Below are positions 1 to 9,043 of a stretch of DNA of 64,000 nt, piece after piece. The stretch's first letter is position 1; every line of letters starts with the position of its first letter. The notes under the pieces are model-generated. The model saw only the letters and a list, made by a program, of their open reading frames with translations. It was not told where the DNA came from and ran no database searches. The position numbers and the translations under genes were made by a program. Origin of the DNA: Alcaligenes endophyticus (lineage in GTDB: Bacteria; Pseudomonadota; Gammaproteobacteria; Burkholderiales; Burkholderiaceae_B); contig NZ_JAPKND010000002.1 of assembly GCF_026344035.1 (NCBI RefSeq), forward strand, positions 392,149 to 456,148, read 5' to 3'.

Positions 1-43
1 CTAAAGTGCTCCCCAGCCTTGCATTAGGGCCAGGGAGTATGGT

Positions 44-787
<744 letters not shown>

Positions 788-803
788 TCAAACAAAAGGT
801 CTT

Positions 804-1568
804 TTATAACCGATTTGTGTAGGCAGCGCGTACCCTTTTTAAGTCTTCTTCGGTGTCGACACCCGCAGCAGGAGCGTGCGAAATCACGTGAACCATAATT
901 CTGGCGCCATTTTCTAAGGCGCGCAGTTGTTCGAGGGCTTCAAATTTTTCCAGTGGGCCTTGGGCTAAAGTGGTAAAGCGCTGCAAGAACCTGTGACGAT
1001 AGGCGTACAAACCAATATGGTGCAATGCGGGAAGTCCGGGGGCTAAAACGGGCTCGCCCGAGGCCAAGGCATCCCGCGCCCAAGGCATGGGGGAGCGTGA
1101 AAAATACAGGGCTTGCCCATTCAGTGCGCATACGACCTTGACGACATTAGGATTAAAGAGCGCCTCGCTGTTGGCGATGGGGTAAGCCAGTGTCGCGATG
1201 TCTGCCTCGGGATGTTGGGCCAGAAGCTGAGCCGCAGCATTGATAAGCTCGGGATCGATCAGAGGTTCGTCGCCTTGGACATTGACAATGATTTCGTCGT
1301 CCGCTAAACCTAGCTGTTGGGCAGCTTCGGCGAGTCTATCTGTGCCTGTGGGGTGGGCGCTATCAGTCAGTAAGGCAGAGATCTGATGTGTCGCTGCCGC
1401 CGCTAATACGGCCCGGGAATCGGTGGCGATATATACATTGCGCGCCTGAGACTGTAGGGCTTGTAAGGCGCAGCGTATTACCATCGGTTTGCCCGCGATG
1501 TCGGCCAAGGGTTTATTGGGCAGGCGTGTGGAGGCCATGCGCGCCGGAATAATGACGGTGAAACTCAT
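804..1568 (-). CDS. kdsB: 3-deoxy-manno-octulosonate cytidylyltransferase (CMP-KDO synthetase)
   Basis: Activates KDO with CTP to give CMP-KDO for transfer to lipid A, a cytosolic step of lipopolysaccharide inner-core synthesis. The 254-residue sequence has the nucleotidyltransferase N-terminus IPARMASTRLPNKPLADI, the VNVQGDEP metal/nucleotide segment and the EKFEALEQLRALENG region typical of KdsB, at normal length. The ATG at 1568 lies 5 bp after the ycaR-like stop, and lpxK is two genes upstream, so three neighbours serve outer-membrane lipid A/KDO synthesis. Identification is secure. Confidence 0.96.
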   Translation of the reverse strand: MSFTVIIPARMASTRLPNKPLADIAGKPMVIRCALQALQSQARNVYIATDSRAVLAAAATHQISALLTDSAHPTGTDRLAEAAQQLGLADDEIIVNVQGDEPLIDPELINAAAQLLAQHPEADIATLAYPIANSEALFNPNVVKVVCALNGQALYFSRSPMPWARDALASGEPVLAPGLPALHHIGLYAYRHRFLQRFTTLAQGPLEKFEALEQLRALENGARIMVHVISHAPAAGVDTEEDLKRVRAAYTNRL

Positions 1569-1573
1569 GCAGC

Positions 1574-1747
1574 TTAGAGGTCGTCGTTCAATTTACGGGC
1601 ATCGTCCACAAGCATAGTAGGAATGCCGTCAACGATAGGAAAGGCGAGTTGGTCATGCTTGCAGAGTAGTTCCTGCTTGTCTTTATCGTGGCGTAAGGGG
1701 CCCTTGCACAAAGGGCACACAAGTACTTCAAGTAAACGGTTTTCCAT
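1574..1747 (-). CDS. ycaR: Trm112/YcaR family small protein
   Basis: A 57-residue protein starting [18 protein letters not shown] and containing [15 protein letters not shown]. This is the UPF0434/Trm112-like pattern: a CPLC knuckle, a later single Cys, and the conserved [11 protein letters not shown] strand. Its biochemical role in bacteria is unsettled; Trm112 proteins in other organisms are small zinc-binding partners of methyltransferases. It sits between lpxK (18 bp upstream) and kdsB (5 bp downstream), the usual place for ycaR in proteobacteria, so it is probably co-transcribed. I read it directly from the bases. Confidence 0.93.
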   Translation of the reverse strand: MENRLLEVLVCPLCKGPLRHDKDKQELLCKHDQLAFPIVDGIPTMLVDDARKLNDDL

Positions 1748-1765
1748 AAGAGCTCCAAGGTGAAA

Positions 1766-2842
1766 TTAAGGCGCACGCTGCGTGAGAGCGTTGTGGTGCT
1801 GTTGTGTTGAGTGGGCTAGGTCATCCAGCCAATTAGGGTGAGAAAACATAGCCTGAGCTTCCACCACATAGATTCGAGGATCGCGCCCCGCTTTGTATTT
1901 TACGGCGTCTTTGCGTGTAATGAGGATGTAGTCGCTGTGTAAACCGACGAAACTGCTGTGATCGATGGCCGCGTGGTCGGCCAAGGCGCGAGTTTGAGTC
2001 AGGGTTAAGCCTGCTTGACGCAACATAGTAAAAAAACGTTGCGGCTGGCCAATCGCCGCGACTGCTGAGATCGACTTTCCTTGGCAAAAAGTCTGCCATT
2101 GCCCCCAATCGAACTGCTGCTCCCCGTGTAGAGAATGAACTTGGTAAGGCCTTAAGTACATGCGCAGATTGCGATCAGCTTGCTGGGGGTGCGGAGTATC
2201 AGGTTGTTGATCGTTGGGGTTAATGTGGGTAATTAACCAGTCTACCTTGCTCAGCGCGCTTGCCTGATCACGTAGGGGGCCTGCGGGCAATAGCCAGCCA
2301 TTGCCCACTCCACGATGATCTTGAACCGCTATTTCTATATCACGTGCCAGGGCCAGATGTTGCATGCCGTCGTCGGCAATAATGACGTTAACGTCTGGGT
2401 ACTGTTCGAGCAGGGCTTGGGCGGCTAGCGCGCGTTGCGGGTGGACGCAGATGGGTGCCCCCGTTGCTTGTGTCAGTAAAGCGGGCTCGTCGCCGATTTG
2501 TTGCGCATCAGCGTGGCCGCGAGCTAGTCTGGGGACGTGGTCGGAAATGTGTACGCCATACCCACGGCTAATCAGGCCTGGTGTCCAGCCTTTGCTTTGT
2601 AAGTGACGGGTGACGGCCACAACTACCGGTGTTTTTCCGGTTCCGCCCACCACAATATTCCCCACGACAATGACCGGGCATGGACTGCGGTAGACGAGGT
2701 TTGAGGAAGTGGTAAAACGGGCGCGCTTACGTTGCACTATATAACGTGTAACAAGGCTGAGCGGATAGAGGAATACGCTAAGCGGATTGCGGGTTTGCCA
2801 GACTTGGTGCGCCCAGCGTGACAGGGTAGCAGCGAGGCTCAT
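1766..2842 (-). CDS. lpxK: Tetraacyldisaccharide 4'-kinase
   Basis: Phosphorylates the 4' position of the lipid A disaccharide to make lipid IVA, at the inner face of the cytoplasmic membrane. The 358-residue protein has an N-terminal hydrophobic segment (about residues 20-36, LSVFLYPLSLVTRYIV), the Walker A motif GNIVVGGTGKT (61-71), the family segment LISRGYG, and DDGMQH with the catalytic Asp. The start overlaps the exbD stop as ATGA, so translation is probably coupled. Size and motifs agree with the family. Confidence 0.95.
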   Translation of the reverse strand: MSLAATLSRWAHQVWQTRNPLSVFLYPLSLVTRYIVQRKRARFTTSSNLVYRSPCPVIVVGNIVVGGTGKTPVVVAVTRHLQSKGWTPGLISRGYGVHISDHVPRLARGHADAQQIGDEPALLTQATGAPICVHPQRALAAQALLEQYPDVNVIIADDGMQHLALARDIEIAVQDHRGVGNGWLLPAGPLRDQASALSKVDWLITHINPNDQQPDTPHPQQADRNLRMYLRPYQVHSLHGEQQFDWGQWQTFCQGKSISAVAAIGQPQRFFTMLRQAGLTLTQTRALADHAAIDHSSFVGLHSDYILITRKDAVKYKAGRDPRIYVVEAQAMFSHPNWLDDLAHSTQQHHNALTQRAP

Positions 2843-3249
2843 GGTTGCGAGCGAGTGGCAAAACTGATGTCGGCCACCCCCGCTTGGCGGGCAGCATCCA
2901 TAAGACGGATAACCGCACCATGTGGTGCATAGTCATCTGCTAGCAGTAACATAGCTGCCGCCTCTTGCTGAGCGAGCTGTGCAGTGAGGATCTGTTTTAG
3001 TTGCTGGTATTCGGTATGGGGTAACCATGTTTCTCCAATGGCATAGTTGCCTTGTTGATCAATGGCGATGAGGAGTTCGTGCTTGGTAGCCATACCGCTT
3101 TGCGCCTGAGGAAGCTGTACGTTAATGTGCGTGGTTTGTACAAAGCTGCTAGAGGCTGCTAAAAAAATGAGCACCACCAGTAACACGTCAATCAGAGGAA
3201 TAAGATTGAGTTCAAGCTGATCGGGGTCAGAGCGACGACGAAAACGCAT
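2839..3249 (-). CDS. exbD: Biopolymer transport protein ExbD/TolR family
   Basis: A subunit of the proton-driven motor that, with ExbB, energises TonB-dependent uptake. The 136-residue protein has a short basic cytosolic N-terminus (MRFRRRSDPDQ), a single membrane helix NLIPLIDVLLVVLIFLAASS containing the proton-path Asp (LIDVL), and a periplasmic domain. An AGGAAC ribosome site precedes the ATG at 3249. It directly follows exbB and overlaps lpxK by 4 bp. No tonB gene lies beside it, so the TonB partner must be elsewhere. A TolR role cannot be excluded from sequence, though tolAB/pal are absent here. Confidence 0.9.
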   Translation of the reverse strand: MRFRRRSDPDQLELNLIPLIDVLLVVLIFLAASSSFVQTTHINVQLPQAQSGMATKHELLIAIDQQGNYAIGETWLPHTEYQQLKQILTAQLAQQEAAAMLLLADDYAPHGAVIRLMDAARQAGVADISFATRSQP

Positions 3250-3251
3250 GC

Positions 3252-3854
3252 TTATCGTTCCTGCTCAAGTAGCCTATGTAAGGCACCGGCTTCGGTTTCT
3301 AAGCGGTGTAAAAGCCAGTCAGCCTTGTTACGAAAATAACGATGGCAAATAAGTGCTGGAATGGCAATTAAAATGCCTAAGGCCGTATTGTAGAGCGCAA
3401 TCGAAATGCCGTGAGCGATTAAACTGGGGTCGCTGCTGCCCGGCTCATACGCAGCAAAAATTTCAATCATGCCAATGACGGTGCCAAATAAGCCCATTAA
3501 TGGTGCGATGAGGGCAATCGTGCCTAAGGCAGAAATGTATTTGCGTAGCTGATAATCGATTTCGCGTCCCTCTGCTTCGACGGCCTCTTGGCGTAGCGGG
3601 GCAGGGCTATGGCGGTATTCCAGTACCGTGCATAAAATTTGTCCGAGGAAAGAATTGCGCCTTAATTTGTCTAATGATTCATCTTGCACACGGTTTTGGA
3701 GCACCAGCCCACCCACCTGCCGGGCCAAACCAAGTGGTAGTATGCGGCGAGTGCGTAGCGAAAAGGTACGCTCAATAATCAGTGCTAAGGCTAAAATAGA
3801 GCAGGCCAAAAGCATCCAGATGGGCCAGCCTGCGGCATCAATAAGGGCAAGCAA
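3252..3854 (-). CDS. exbB: ExbB/TolQ family proton-channel protein
   Basis: Inner-membrane MotA/TolQ/ExbB protein pairing with ExbD to use proton motive force. The 200-residue protein has three expected membrane helices: about residues 10-27 (PIWMLLACSILALALIIE), about 105-128 (ISALGTIALIAPLMGLFGTV) and about 150-170, with the conserved GLFGTVIGMIEIF loop. The first codon is TTG at 3854; I find no in-frame ATG that would keep the first helix. A GAGAG sequence upstream could be the ribosome site. It heads the minus-strand operon, so its promoter should lie in the AT-rich gap upstream, shared with divergent xseA. Confidence 0.9.
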   Translation of the reverse strand: MLALIDAAGWPIWMLLACSILALALIIERTFSLRTRRILPLGLARQVGGLVLQNRVQDESLDKLRRNSFLGQILCTVLEYRHSPAPLRQEAVEAEGREIDYQLRKYISALGTIALIAPLMGLFGTVIGMIEIFAAYEPGSSDPSLIAHGISIALYNTALGILIAIPALICHRYFRNKADWLLHRLETEAGALHRLLEQER

Positions 3855-4045
3855 GTTTAACTCTCGTACGTGGGGTGGCAGTCAGCGTCTATTTTAGGCT
3901 TAACTTTAGCAAAATGGCGGCTTTGTCTGAATATCGCTGTTGGGGGAGACTTTTGGGTCGAATGATACACCTGCATCAGGGTGAATATCGAGCTAAAAAA
4001 GATCGGATTTTCGCGTAAACCGCTTGGGTCGTGAGTTTGCGGCTT

Positions 4046-4080
4046 CTATCCACAAAATCTGTGGATAATTCTGTGCATAA
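4046..4080. other. DnaA-box-like cluster in the exbB-xseA gap
   Basis: The 454-bp divergent gap (3855-4308) is AT-rich and holds no gene. It carries three close DnaA-box-like 9-mers: CTATCCACA (4046-4054, one mismatch to TTATCCACA), TGTGGATAA (4060-4068, perfect on the minus strand) and TGTGCATAA (4072-4080, a TTATNCACA match on the minus strand). A fourth, TGTGGATAC, lies at 4258-4266. An AT-rich tract follows (about 4135-4240). The matches are seen directly; DnaA binding is inference. Confidence 0.5.
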
Positions 4081-4238
4081 GATTGTTCTTAATGGCGTGG
4101 TGTCTGCTTTAGGGGTTCCTTGGGTAATTATTGCTCGTTTTGTGTGAATATTAAAATCTATTTTTTATCAATGAGTTAGAGTTCTTGCTTGAGGTTTTGC
4201 ATGAGTTTTTGATAAAAGCTTATTGAGCTAAAAAGGAT

Positions 4239-4267
4239 TTGACAAAATGATGACGTTTGTGGATACA
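4239..4267 (+). promoter_or_regulatory. Candidate xseA promoter
   Basis: A perfect -35 TTGACA at 4239-4244 is followed after 17 bp by GATACA (4262-4267), a partial -10 match. The DnaA-box-like TGTGGATAC at 4258-4266 overlaps the -10, so DnaA bound there could affect xseA transcription. Inferred from sequence only. Confidence 0.4.
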
Positions 4268-4308
4268 CAGCGCAAAACAGATTGTTTTTATGTGAGTAGA
4301 GTAACTAA

Positions 4309-5652
4309 ATGGTGACTTATCAACGCACTACGGAGCCTGTGTGGTCAGTGGCACAGTTGAATCGGCAGGTGGCGCAAATTCTGGATCAGTCCTTACCATC
4401 TGTATGGGTAAAAGGAGAAGTATCCAATTTCACCCAGGCTGCATCGGGGCATTGGTATTTTTCCATTAAAGATGAGCGCGCGTCGGTACGTGCAGTCATG
4501 TTTAGGGGGCGCGCCCAGGCAGTTGGTTTTGTGCCTAAGGCAGGCGAACAATTTGAGTTTCGCTGCACAGTTACCTTGTATGAGCCGCGTGGTGATTATC
4601 AAGTTCAGGTCGAGAGCCTGCGGCGTACCGGTCAAGGTGATTTGCATGAGGCTTTTTTACGTTTAAAGGATAAGCTTGAACGGCAAGGCTTATTTGACCC
4701 TGAGCGTAAGCGGCCTATGCCCGTCTTGCCCCGAGCAGTGGGGGTAATCACTTCTTTGTCCGCTGCCGCATTGCGCGATGTGTTAAGCGCCTTGGCACGA
4801 CGCGCGCCCCATGTGCCGGTCATCATTTATCCTGCTCCCGTGCAAGGTTCAGAGGCGGCGGGAAAACTTGTTCAAGCCTTGCAGTTGGCCTATGCGCGCC
4901 AAGAAGTTGATGCGATTTTGCTGGTGCGCGGCGGTGGCAGCATGGAAGACCTGTGGAGCTTCAACGATGAGCACTTGGCATTGTGTATCGCGTCCAGCCC
5001 AGTCCCTATTATTTCCGGGGTAGGGCATGAGACCGACTTTACGATTGCTGATTTTGTTGCCGACTTACGTGCGCCCACTCCTACCGCAGCGGCAGAGCTG
5101 GTTTGTCGTAGTCAACAAGAATGGTTGGATATTTTGCAAGGGTTGCAGGGGCATTTGCAGCAACGTATGCAACGCATTCTAGAGCGCGCGAGTCTGCGCT
5201 TGGACCGAGCTGCTGGCATGCTGGTGTCACCGGGTCAACGGATTGCGCAGCAGCAGCAACGTTTGCAACATGTGCAGTATCGCTTGCAGAGTGTGATGCG
5301 TTGGCGGATAGAGCGTGAACGTGCGCGACAACTGCAGATCAGTCGTGCCTTAGCAAGGCAGCAGCCTGATGTGCGGGAGGCTAGTGAGCGCTTGCAGCAG
5401 TGTGTGCAGCGCTTACAACGGGCTTGGTCGCAGCGCGTGCAACAAAAGCAACATAGCTTGGGCTTATTAAGTCATACCTTACAAGCTTTGTCCCCTCTGC
5501 TTATATTGAATCGAGGATATGCTATTGTCAGAGATGCGAGAGGGAATGTGGTACAAAATGCGTTAGACTTAAACGTTGGTGAGCGACTCGATGTCGAGTT
5601 AAGTCGCGGCCAAGTTTCGGTCACCGTGCAAGATAAGCATGGGCTACTTTAG
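4309..5652 (+). CDS. xseA: Exodeoxyribonuclease VII large subunit
   Basis: Catalytic subunit of ExoVII, which degrades single-stranded DNA from both ends into oligonucleotides. The 447-residue protein has an N-terminal OB fold (about residues 10-105, including VWVKGEVSNFTQAASGHWYF), then the catalytic domain with GVITSLSAAALRDVL, LLVRGGGSMEDLWSFND and GVGHETDFTIADFVADLRAPTPTAAAE. A long Gln/Arg-rich coiled-coil region (about 270-390) and a C-terminal LNRGYAIV segment complete the family layout. xseB is not adjacent. It is followed by sodB after 50 bp. Confidence 0.97.
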   Translation: MVTYQRTTEPVWSVAQLNRQVAQILDQSLPSVWVKGEVSNFTQAASGHWYFSIKDERASVRAVMFRGRAQAVGFVPKAGEQFEFRCTVTLYEPRGDYQVQVESLRRTGQGDLHEAFLRLKDKLERQGLFDPERKRPMPVLPRAVGVITSLSAAALRDVLSALARRAPHVPVIIYPAPVQGSEAAGKLVQALQLAYARQEVDAILLVRGGGSMEDLWSFNDEHLALCIASSPVPIISGVGHETDFTIADFVADLRAPTPTAAAELVCRSQQEWLDILQGLQGHLQQRMQRILERASLRLDRAAGMLVSPGQRIAQQQQRLQHVQYRLQSVMRWRIERERARQLQISRALARQQPDVREASERLQQCVQRLQRAWSQRVQQKQHSLGLLSHTLQALSPLLILNRGYAIVRDARGNVVQNALDLNVGERLDVELSRGQVSVTVQDKHGLL

Positions 5653-5702
5653 CTGCGTTCGTCTCGAATACCAAACATGGTTTTTTTTGAAGGAATTTGA
5701 AT

Positions 5703-6281
5703 ATGGCTTTTACTCTACCTGCTCTACCTTACGATATCAGTGCTTTAGAGCCTCATATCTCTAAAGAAACGCTTGAGTATCACTACGGTAAACACCACCA
5801 AGCGTATGTGACCAACCTGAATAACTTGGTGGCAGGCACTGAGCTTGAACATGCTAGCCTAGAAGAAGTCGTTAAGAAATCCACAGGCGGTGTATTTAAC
5901 AACGCTGCTCAGGTTTGGAACCACACTTTCTACTGGAATAGCTTGTCACCCAATGGTGGTGGTCAGCCTAGCGGCAAACTGGCTGAGGCCATCAATGCTA
6001 AATGGGGCAGCTTTGATGCTTTCAAAGAAGCGTTTACTAAATCCGCTATCGGTAACTTCGGTTCCGGTTGGACTTGGTTGGTGAAGAAAGAAGACGGTAG
6101 CTTGGATATCGTTAACACCAGCAACGCAGGCACAACACTCACCACCACAGATGTAGCTTTGCTGACCTGTGACGTATGGGAGCACGCCTACTACATCGAC
6201 TACCGCAATGCTCGTCCTAAGTACCTAGAGCACTTTTGGAATTTGGCGAACTGGGATTTTGCTACCCAAAATTTGGGCTAA
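5703..6281 (+). CDS. sodB: Superoxide dismutase (Fe type)
   Basis: Cytosolic dismutation of superoxide to hydrogen peroxide and oxygen. The 192-residue protein has the Fe/Mn-SOD ligands: His27 in LEYHYGKHH, the His of QVWNHTFYW, and the Asp and His of [16 protein letters not shown]. Gln/Gly placement ([10 protein letters not shown]) resembles the iron type, but metal choice cannot be settled by reading. I start at the ATG at 5703, preceded by AAGGA; a TTG two codons earlier is less likely. A strong terminator follows. Confidence 0.95.
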   Translation: MAFTLPALPYDISALEPHISKETLEYHYGKHHQAYVTNLNNLVAGTELEHASLEEVVKKSTGGVFNNAAQVWNHTFYWNSLSPNGGGQPSGKLAEAINAKWGSFDAFKEAFTKSAIGNFGSGWTWLVKKEDGSLDIVNTSNAGTTLTTTDVALLTCDVWEHAYYIDYRNARPKYLEHFWNLANWDFATQNLG

Positions 6282-6338
6282 GTAAGACCGTAGTAGCTGG
6301 CTAAAGCCAGGCCCCTGCTCTTTGGAGCAGAGAGCGAC

Positions 6339-6380
6339 ACCCCAAAGGTTAGACATTGTTCGAGCCTTTGGGGTTTTTTT
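6339..6380 (+). terminator. Rho-independent terminator after sodB
   Basis: A 10-bp perfect stem (ACCCCAAAGG at 6339-6348 with CCTTTGGGGT at 6365-6374) and a 16-base loop lead into seven T residues (6374-6380). A second small hairpin without a T run (CTGCTC, loop TTTG, GAGCAG; 6315-6330) precedes it. Confidence 0.9.
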
Positions 6381-6527
6381 GTTTCTGAAATAAAGCGTTG
6401 TTTTTTTCGTGTGTACGCCAGTCGGACATTTCATGGTTTTGACGTAGTCTTGTACCGTTCAATGCTTATGATGAGGCCTTCAGTAATAAACATGATGTGG
6501 GTTAAGCCTGCACGATTAGGAGACAAT

Positions 6528-7733
6528 ATGATTCAGGAGGCATTTGTTTGTGACGGGATACGTACACCTTTTGGCCGCTATGCGGGCGCTTTAGCCACTG
6601 TGCGAGCCGATGATTTAGGGGCGGTGCCTATTAAGGCTTTAATTCAGCGTCATCCACAAGTGGATTGGTCTTTATTAGATGACGTGCTGTATGGCTGTGC
6701 GAACCAGGCTGGAGAAGATAATCGTAATGTGGCGCGCATGGCAGCGCTGTTAGCGGGCTTGCCTACTGTCGTGCCAGGAGCGACTATTAACCGTTTATGC
6801 GGCTCAGGTTTAGATGCAGTAGGGGCAGCGGCGCGAGCTATTCGTAGTGGGGATGCGAGCTTTATGCTGGCCGGCGGAGTGGAAAGCATGAGTCGTGCTC
6901 CCTTTGTCATGGCCAAGGCAGAGTCAGCATTTTCCCGTCAAGCTGCTGTGTATGACACCACCATAGGATGGCGTTTTGTCAATAAGATGATGAAAGCACA
7001 ATGGGGGGTGGACTCCATGCCTGAAACGGCGGAAAACGTGGCCGAGCAATTTAATATTTCACGTGCCGACCAAGATATGTTCGCCTTAGCCAGCCAAAGC
7101 AAAGCGGCGTTGGCTCAAAAAAATGGCGTGTTTTCCCAAGAGATTTGTTCCGTTTCTATCCCTCAACGTAATGGTAGTGAAGTGTGTGTTGATGCCGACG
7201 AGCATCTGCGCGCCACCACTTTTGAGGCGTTGTCAGCACTACGGCCCATTGTTAAGCCTGAGGGGACGGTGACGGCGGGAAACGCCTCGGGTGTGAATGA
7301 TGGCGCGTGTGCCTTGGTACTCGCCAGTGAGCAAATGGCTAGGCAGCAGGGCTTGACACCACGTGCCCGGGTTGTGGCCATGGCATTTGCGGGGGTAGAG
7401 CCGCGTATCATGGGGATAGGGCCAGCTCCGGCGAGCGAAAAAGTGTTGCGTTTGGCCGGTCTGCGTTTAGAGCAAATGGACGTGATTGAGCTCAACGAAG
7501 CATTTGCTGCCCAAGGTTTAGCCGTATTGCGCTGGTGGGGGCTCGCTGATGATGATCCGCGTGTCAATCCTAACGGTGGAGCGATTGCCTTGGGCCACCC
7601 TTTGGGTGCGTCTGGCGCGCGTTTAGTAATCAGTGCAGTGAATGAATTGCACCGTCGTGGTGGGCGCTACGCGTTGTGCACCATGTGTATTGGTGTAGGC
7701 CAGGGCGTAGCGCTGGTTTTGGAGCGGGTTTAG
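6528..7733 (+). CDS. pcaF: Thiolase, 3-oxoadipyl-CoA thiolase type
   Basis: Thiolases cleave 3-oxoacyl-CoA with CoA. This 401-residue protein resembles PcaF, which releases succinyl-CoA and acetyl-CoA at the end of the beta-ketoadipate pathway: [31 protein letters not shown] with the nucleophilic Cys, [20 protein letters not shown], and the His and Cys motifs GHPLGASGA and TMCIGVGQG. The frame is open to 6411, but the ATG at 6528 has an AGGAGA site and gives the usual N-terminus [20 protein letters not shown]. No other pca genes adjoin it, so a general acetyl-CoA acyltransferase role remains possible. Confidence 0.85.
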   Translation: MIQEAFVCDGIRTPFGRYAGALATVRADDLGAVPIKALIQRHPQVDWSLLDDVLYGCANQAGEDNRNVARMAALLAGLPTVVPGATINRLCGSGLDAVGAAARAIRSGDASFMLAGGVESMSRAPFVMAKAESAFSRQAAVYDTTIGWRFVNKMMKAQWGVDSMPETAENVAEQFNISRADQDMFALASQSKAALAQKNGVFSQEICSVSIPQRNGSEVCVDADEHLRATTFEALSALRPIVKPEGTVTAGNASGVNDGACALVLASEQMARQQGLTPRARVVAMAFAGVEPRIMGIGPAPASEKVLRLAGLRLEQMDVIELNEAFAAQGLAVLRWWGLADDDPRVNPNGGAIALGHPLGASGARLVISAVNELHRRGGRYALCTMCIGVGQGVALVLERV

Positions 7734-8191
7734 TGTTTGGCTGAAGGCAAGCCAGTGACAAGGTCACCGGCTTGCTGCTGATGGCGAGCAAACCAACCTT
7801 GCTCCATCTCCAGAGCGTATAGCGCTGGCCCCTTGGAGCAATGGGACTCCAGCGCTAAAGGTTCCATTGCTTCTATATTGCTGATAATGCCTTGTTCATC
7901 GATGAATGCTACATCTAAGGGGATGAGCGTATTTTTCATCCAGAAGCACAGTTGTTCGCTTTGCTCAAAAACGAACAACATGCCGTGATCGGTAGGCAGT
8001 GAGCGGCGGTACATGAGACCTAAAGCTCGGCTTTGTGGAGTGTCGACCACTTCGGCTTGGAGAGTCGTGGTGCCCACTTTCAAGGCCACGTGACGCGTGG
8101 CTTTGGGTGGGGTGGCGTATGCTATGCTACTTGTGTAAATAGCCAGTAGGACAGAACCGCAAAAACTAATCAGTTTAGGTGTGTGCAACAT
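7730..8191 (-). CDS. DUF192 family exported protein
   Basis: A 153-residue protein of unknown function. The N-terminus [26 protein letters not shown] looks like a signal peptide, so it is probably periplasmic. The mature part shows the DUF192 pattern: [25 protein letters not shown] opening, [19 protein letters not shown], then [16 protein letters not shown] chose ATG 8191 over an upstream TTG at 8215 because it gives a compact signal peptide. It converges on pcaF with a 4-bp overlap and follows the csp gene on the same strand. Confidence 0.85.
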   Translation of the reverse strand: MLHTPKLISFCGSVLLAIYTSSIAYATPPKATRHVALKVGTTTLQAEVVDTPQSRALGLMYRRSLPTDHGMLFVFEQSEQLCFWMKNTLIPLDVAFIDEQGIISNIEAMEPLALESHCSKGPALYALEMEQGWFARHQQQAGDLVTGLPSAKH

Positions 8192-8232
8192 GCTGCTCAA
8201 TCGGGACAATATCAATGATTCTGAGTAAGGAA

Positions 8233-8478
8233 TCAGGAAGAGGTGATATTTAAAGCCTGCTTTCCTTTGGGTCCCTGGGCGACCTCGTAAAACACTTTTT
8301 GTCCCTCCTTTAAAGTTTTAAAACCATTCATTTGAATGGAAGAAAAGTGGGCAAATAGGTCTTCGCCGCCGTTATCTGGAGTGATGAAGCCAAAACCTTT
8401 GGCGTCGTTAAACCATTTTACGGTACCTGACAGCTTTTGATTTTCACCTGTTGTCGCTGTGGTGCTTGTATCAGACAT
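8233..8478 (-). CDS. Cold-shock domain protein
   Basis: An 81-residue nucleic-acid-binding protein with both RNP motifs of the cold-shock domain: [20 protein letters not shown] and DLFAHFSSI, followed by [17 protein letters not shown]. It carries a Ser/Thr-rich 14-residue N-terminal extension compared with the minimal 67-70 residue Csp. Likely an RNA chaperone; which Csp paralogue it is cannot be told. It is divergent from clpS, with 163 bp between them for both promoters. Confidence 0.93.
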   Translation of the reverse strand: MSDTSTTATTGENQKLSGTVKWFNDAKGFGFITPDNGGEDLFAHFSSIQMNGFKTLKEGQKVFYEVAQGPKGKQALNITSS

Positions 8479-8641
8479 ACTTCCTGCCTCTCAACTATAA
8501 TATAAGGTTGATACTGCGCCCCCTCCCTGGGGCTGTTTTAAACGCAGTAGATAGGTTTTTTGCCTATTTACTTGCATTCACGTTGATAATGCTGAATTAA
8601 GCGTATTTCAGTCAACCTATGGAAAGCACCTAGTTTGTAAT

Positions 8642-8965
8642 ATGTCAGTCCAGATTGAGAGTCAGCGCGACACTATTCTTGAGCGCGAAACAAGCAAAGT
8701 AGCACCGCCGCCCATGTATATGGTCATTTTGCTTAACGACGACTATACACCGATGGAATTTGTCGTTAATGTTTTACAAAGAGTGTTTGCGAAAACGGGC
8801 GATGAGGCCGAACACCTGATGCTTAAGGTGCATTATGAAGGTAGCGCGGTATGTGGTATTTATACCCGTGACATTGCTGCTAGCAAGGTGGAAATAGTGC
8901 GTCAATTGGCGTTGGCGCATCAGCACCCATTGCAATGTGTGATGGAGCCGACCCCTACCGAGTAG
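8642..8965 (+). CDS. clpS: ClpAP adaptor protein ClpS
   Basis: Adaptor that binds N-degron substrates and delivers them to ClpAP. The 107-residue protein has a flexible N-terminus (about 25 residues), then PPMYMVILLNDDYTPMEFVV with the NDDxTPMEFV substrate-pocket segment, HYEGSAVCGIYTRDIAASKV, and the C-terminal PLQCVMEP. It is followed by clpA after 78 bp, the standard clpS-clpA pair. Confidence 0.97.
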   Translation: MSVQIESQRDTILERETSKVAPPPMYMVILLNDDYTPMEFVVNVLQRVFAKTGDEAEHLMLKVHYEGSAVCGIYTRDIAASKVEIVRQLALAHQHPLQCVMEPTPTE

Positions 8966-9043
8966 GGCCAATTGCTCCTATCATTTGGTTTAGTCATAGA
9001 ATAGAATTAACTGTAGTTTTACCCTTGCCGTGTAGGAGGAAGC

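Noticed and set aside
1588..1776. 62-codon frame between kdsB and lpxK
   Set aside because: It is a shadow of the 57-residue Trm112-like gene read in another frame.
4046..4300. oriC between exbB and xseA
   Set aside because: DnaA-box-like sites and an AT-rich tract exist, but there is no dnaA, dnaN, gidA or parAB next to them, and only one canonical perfect box; reported only as a cluster.
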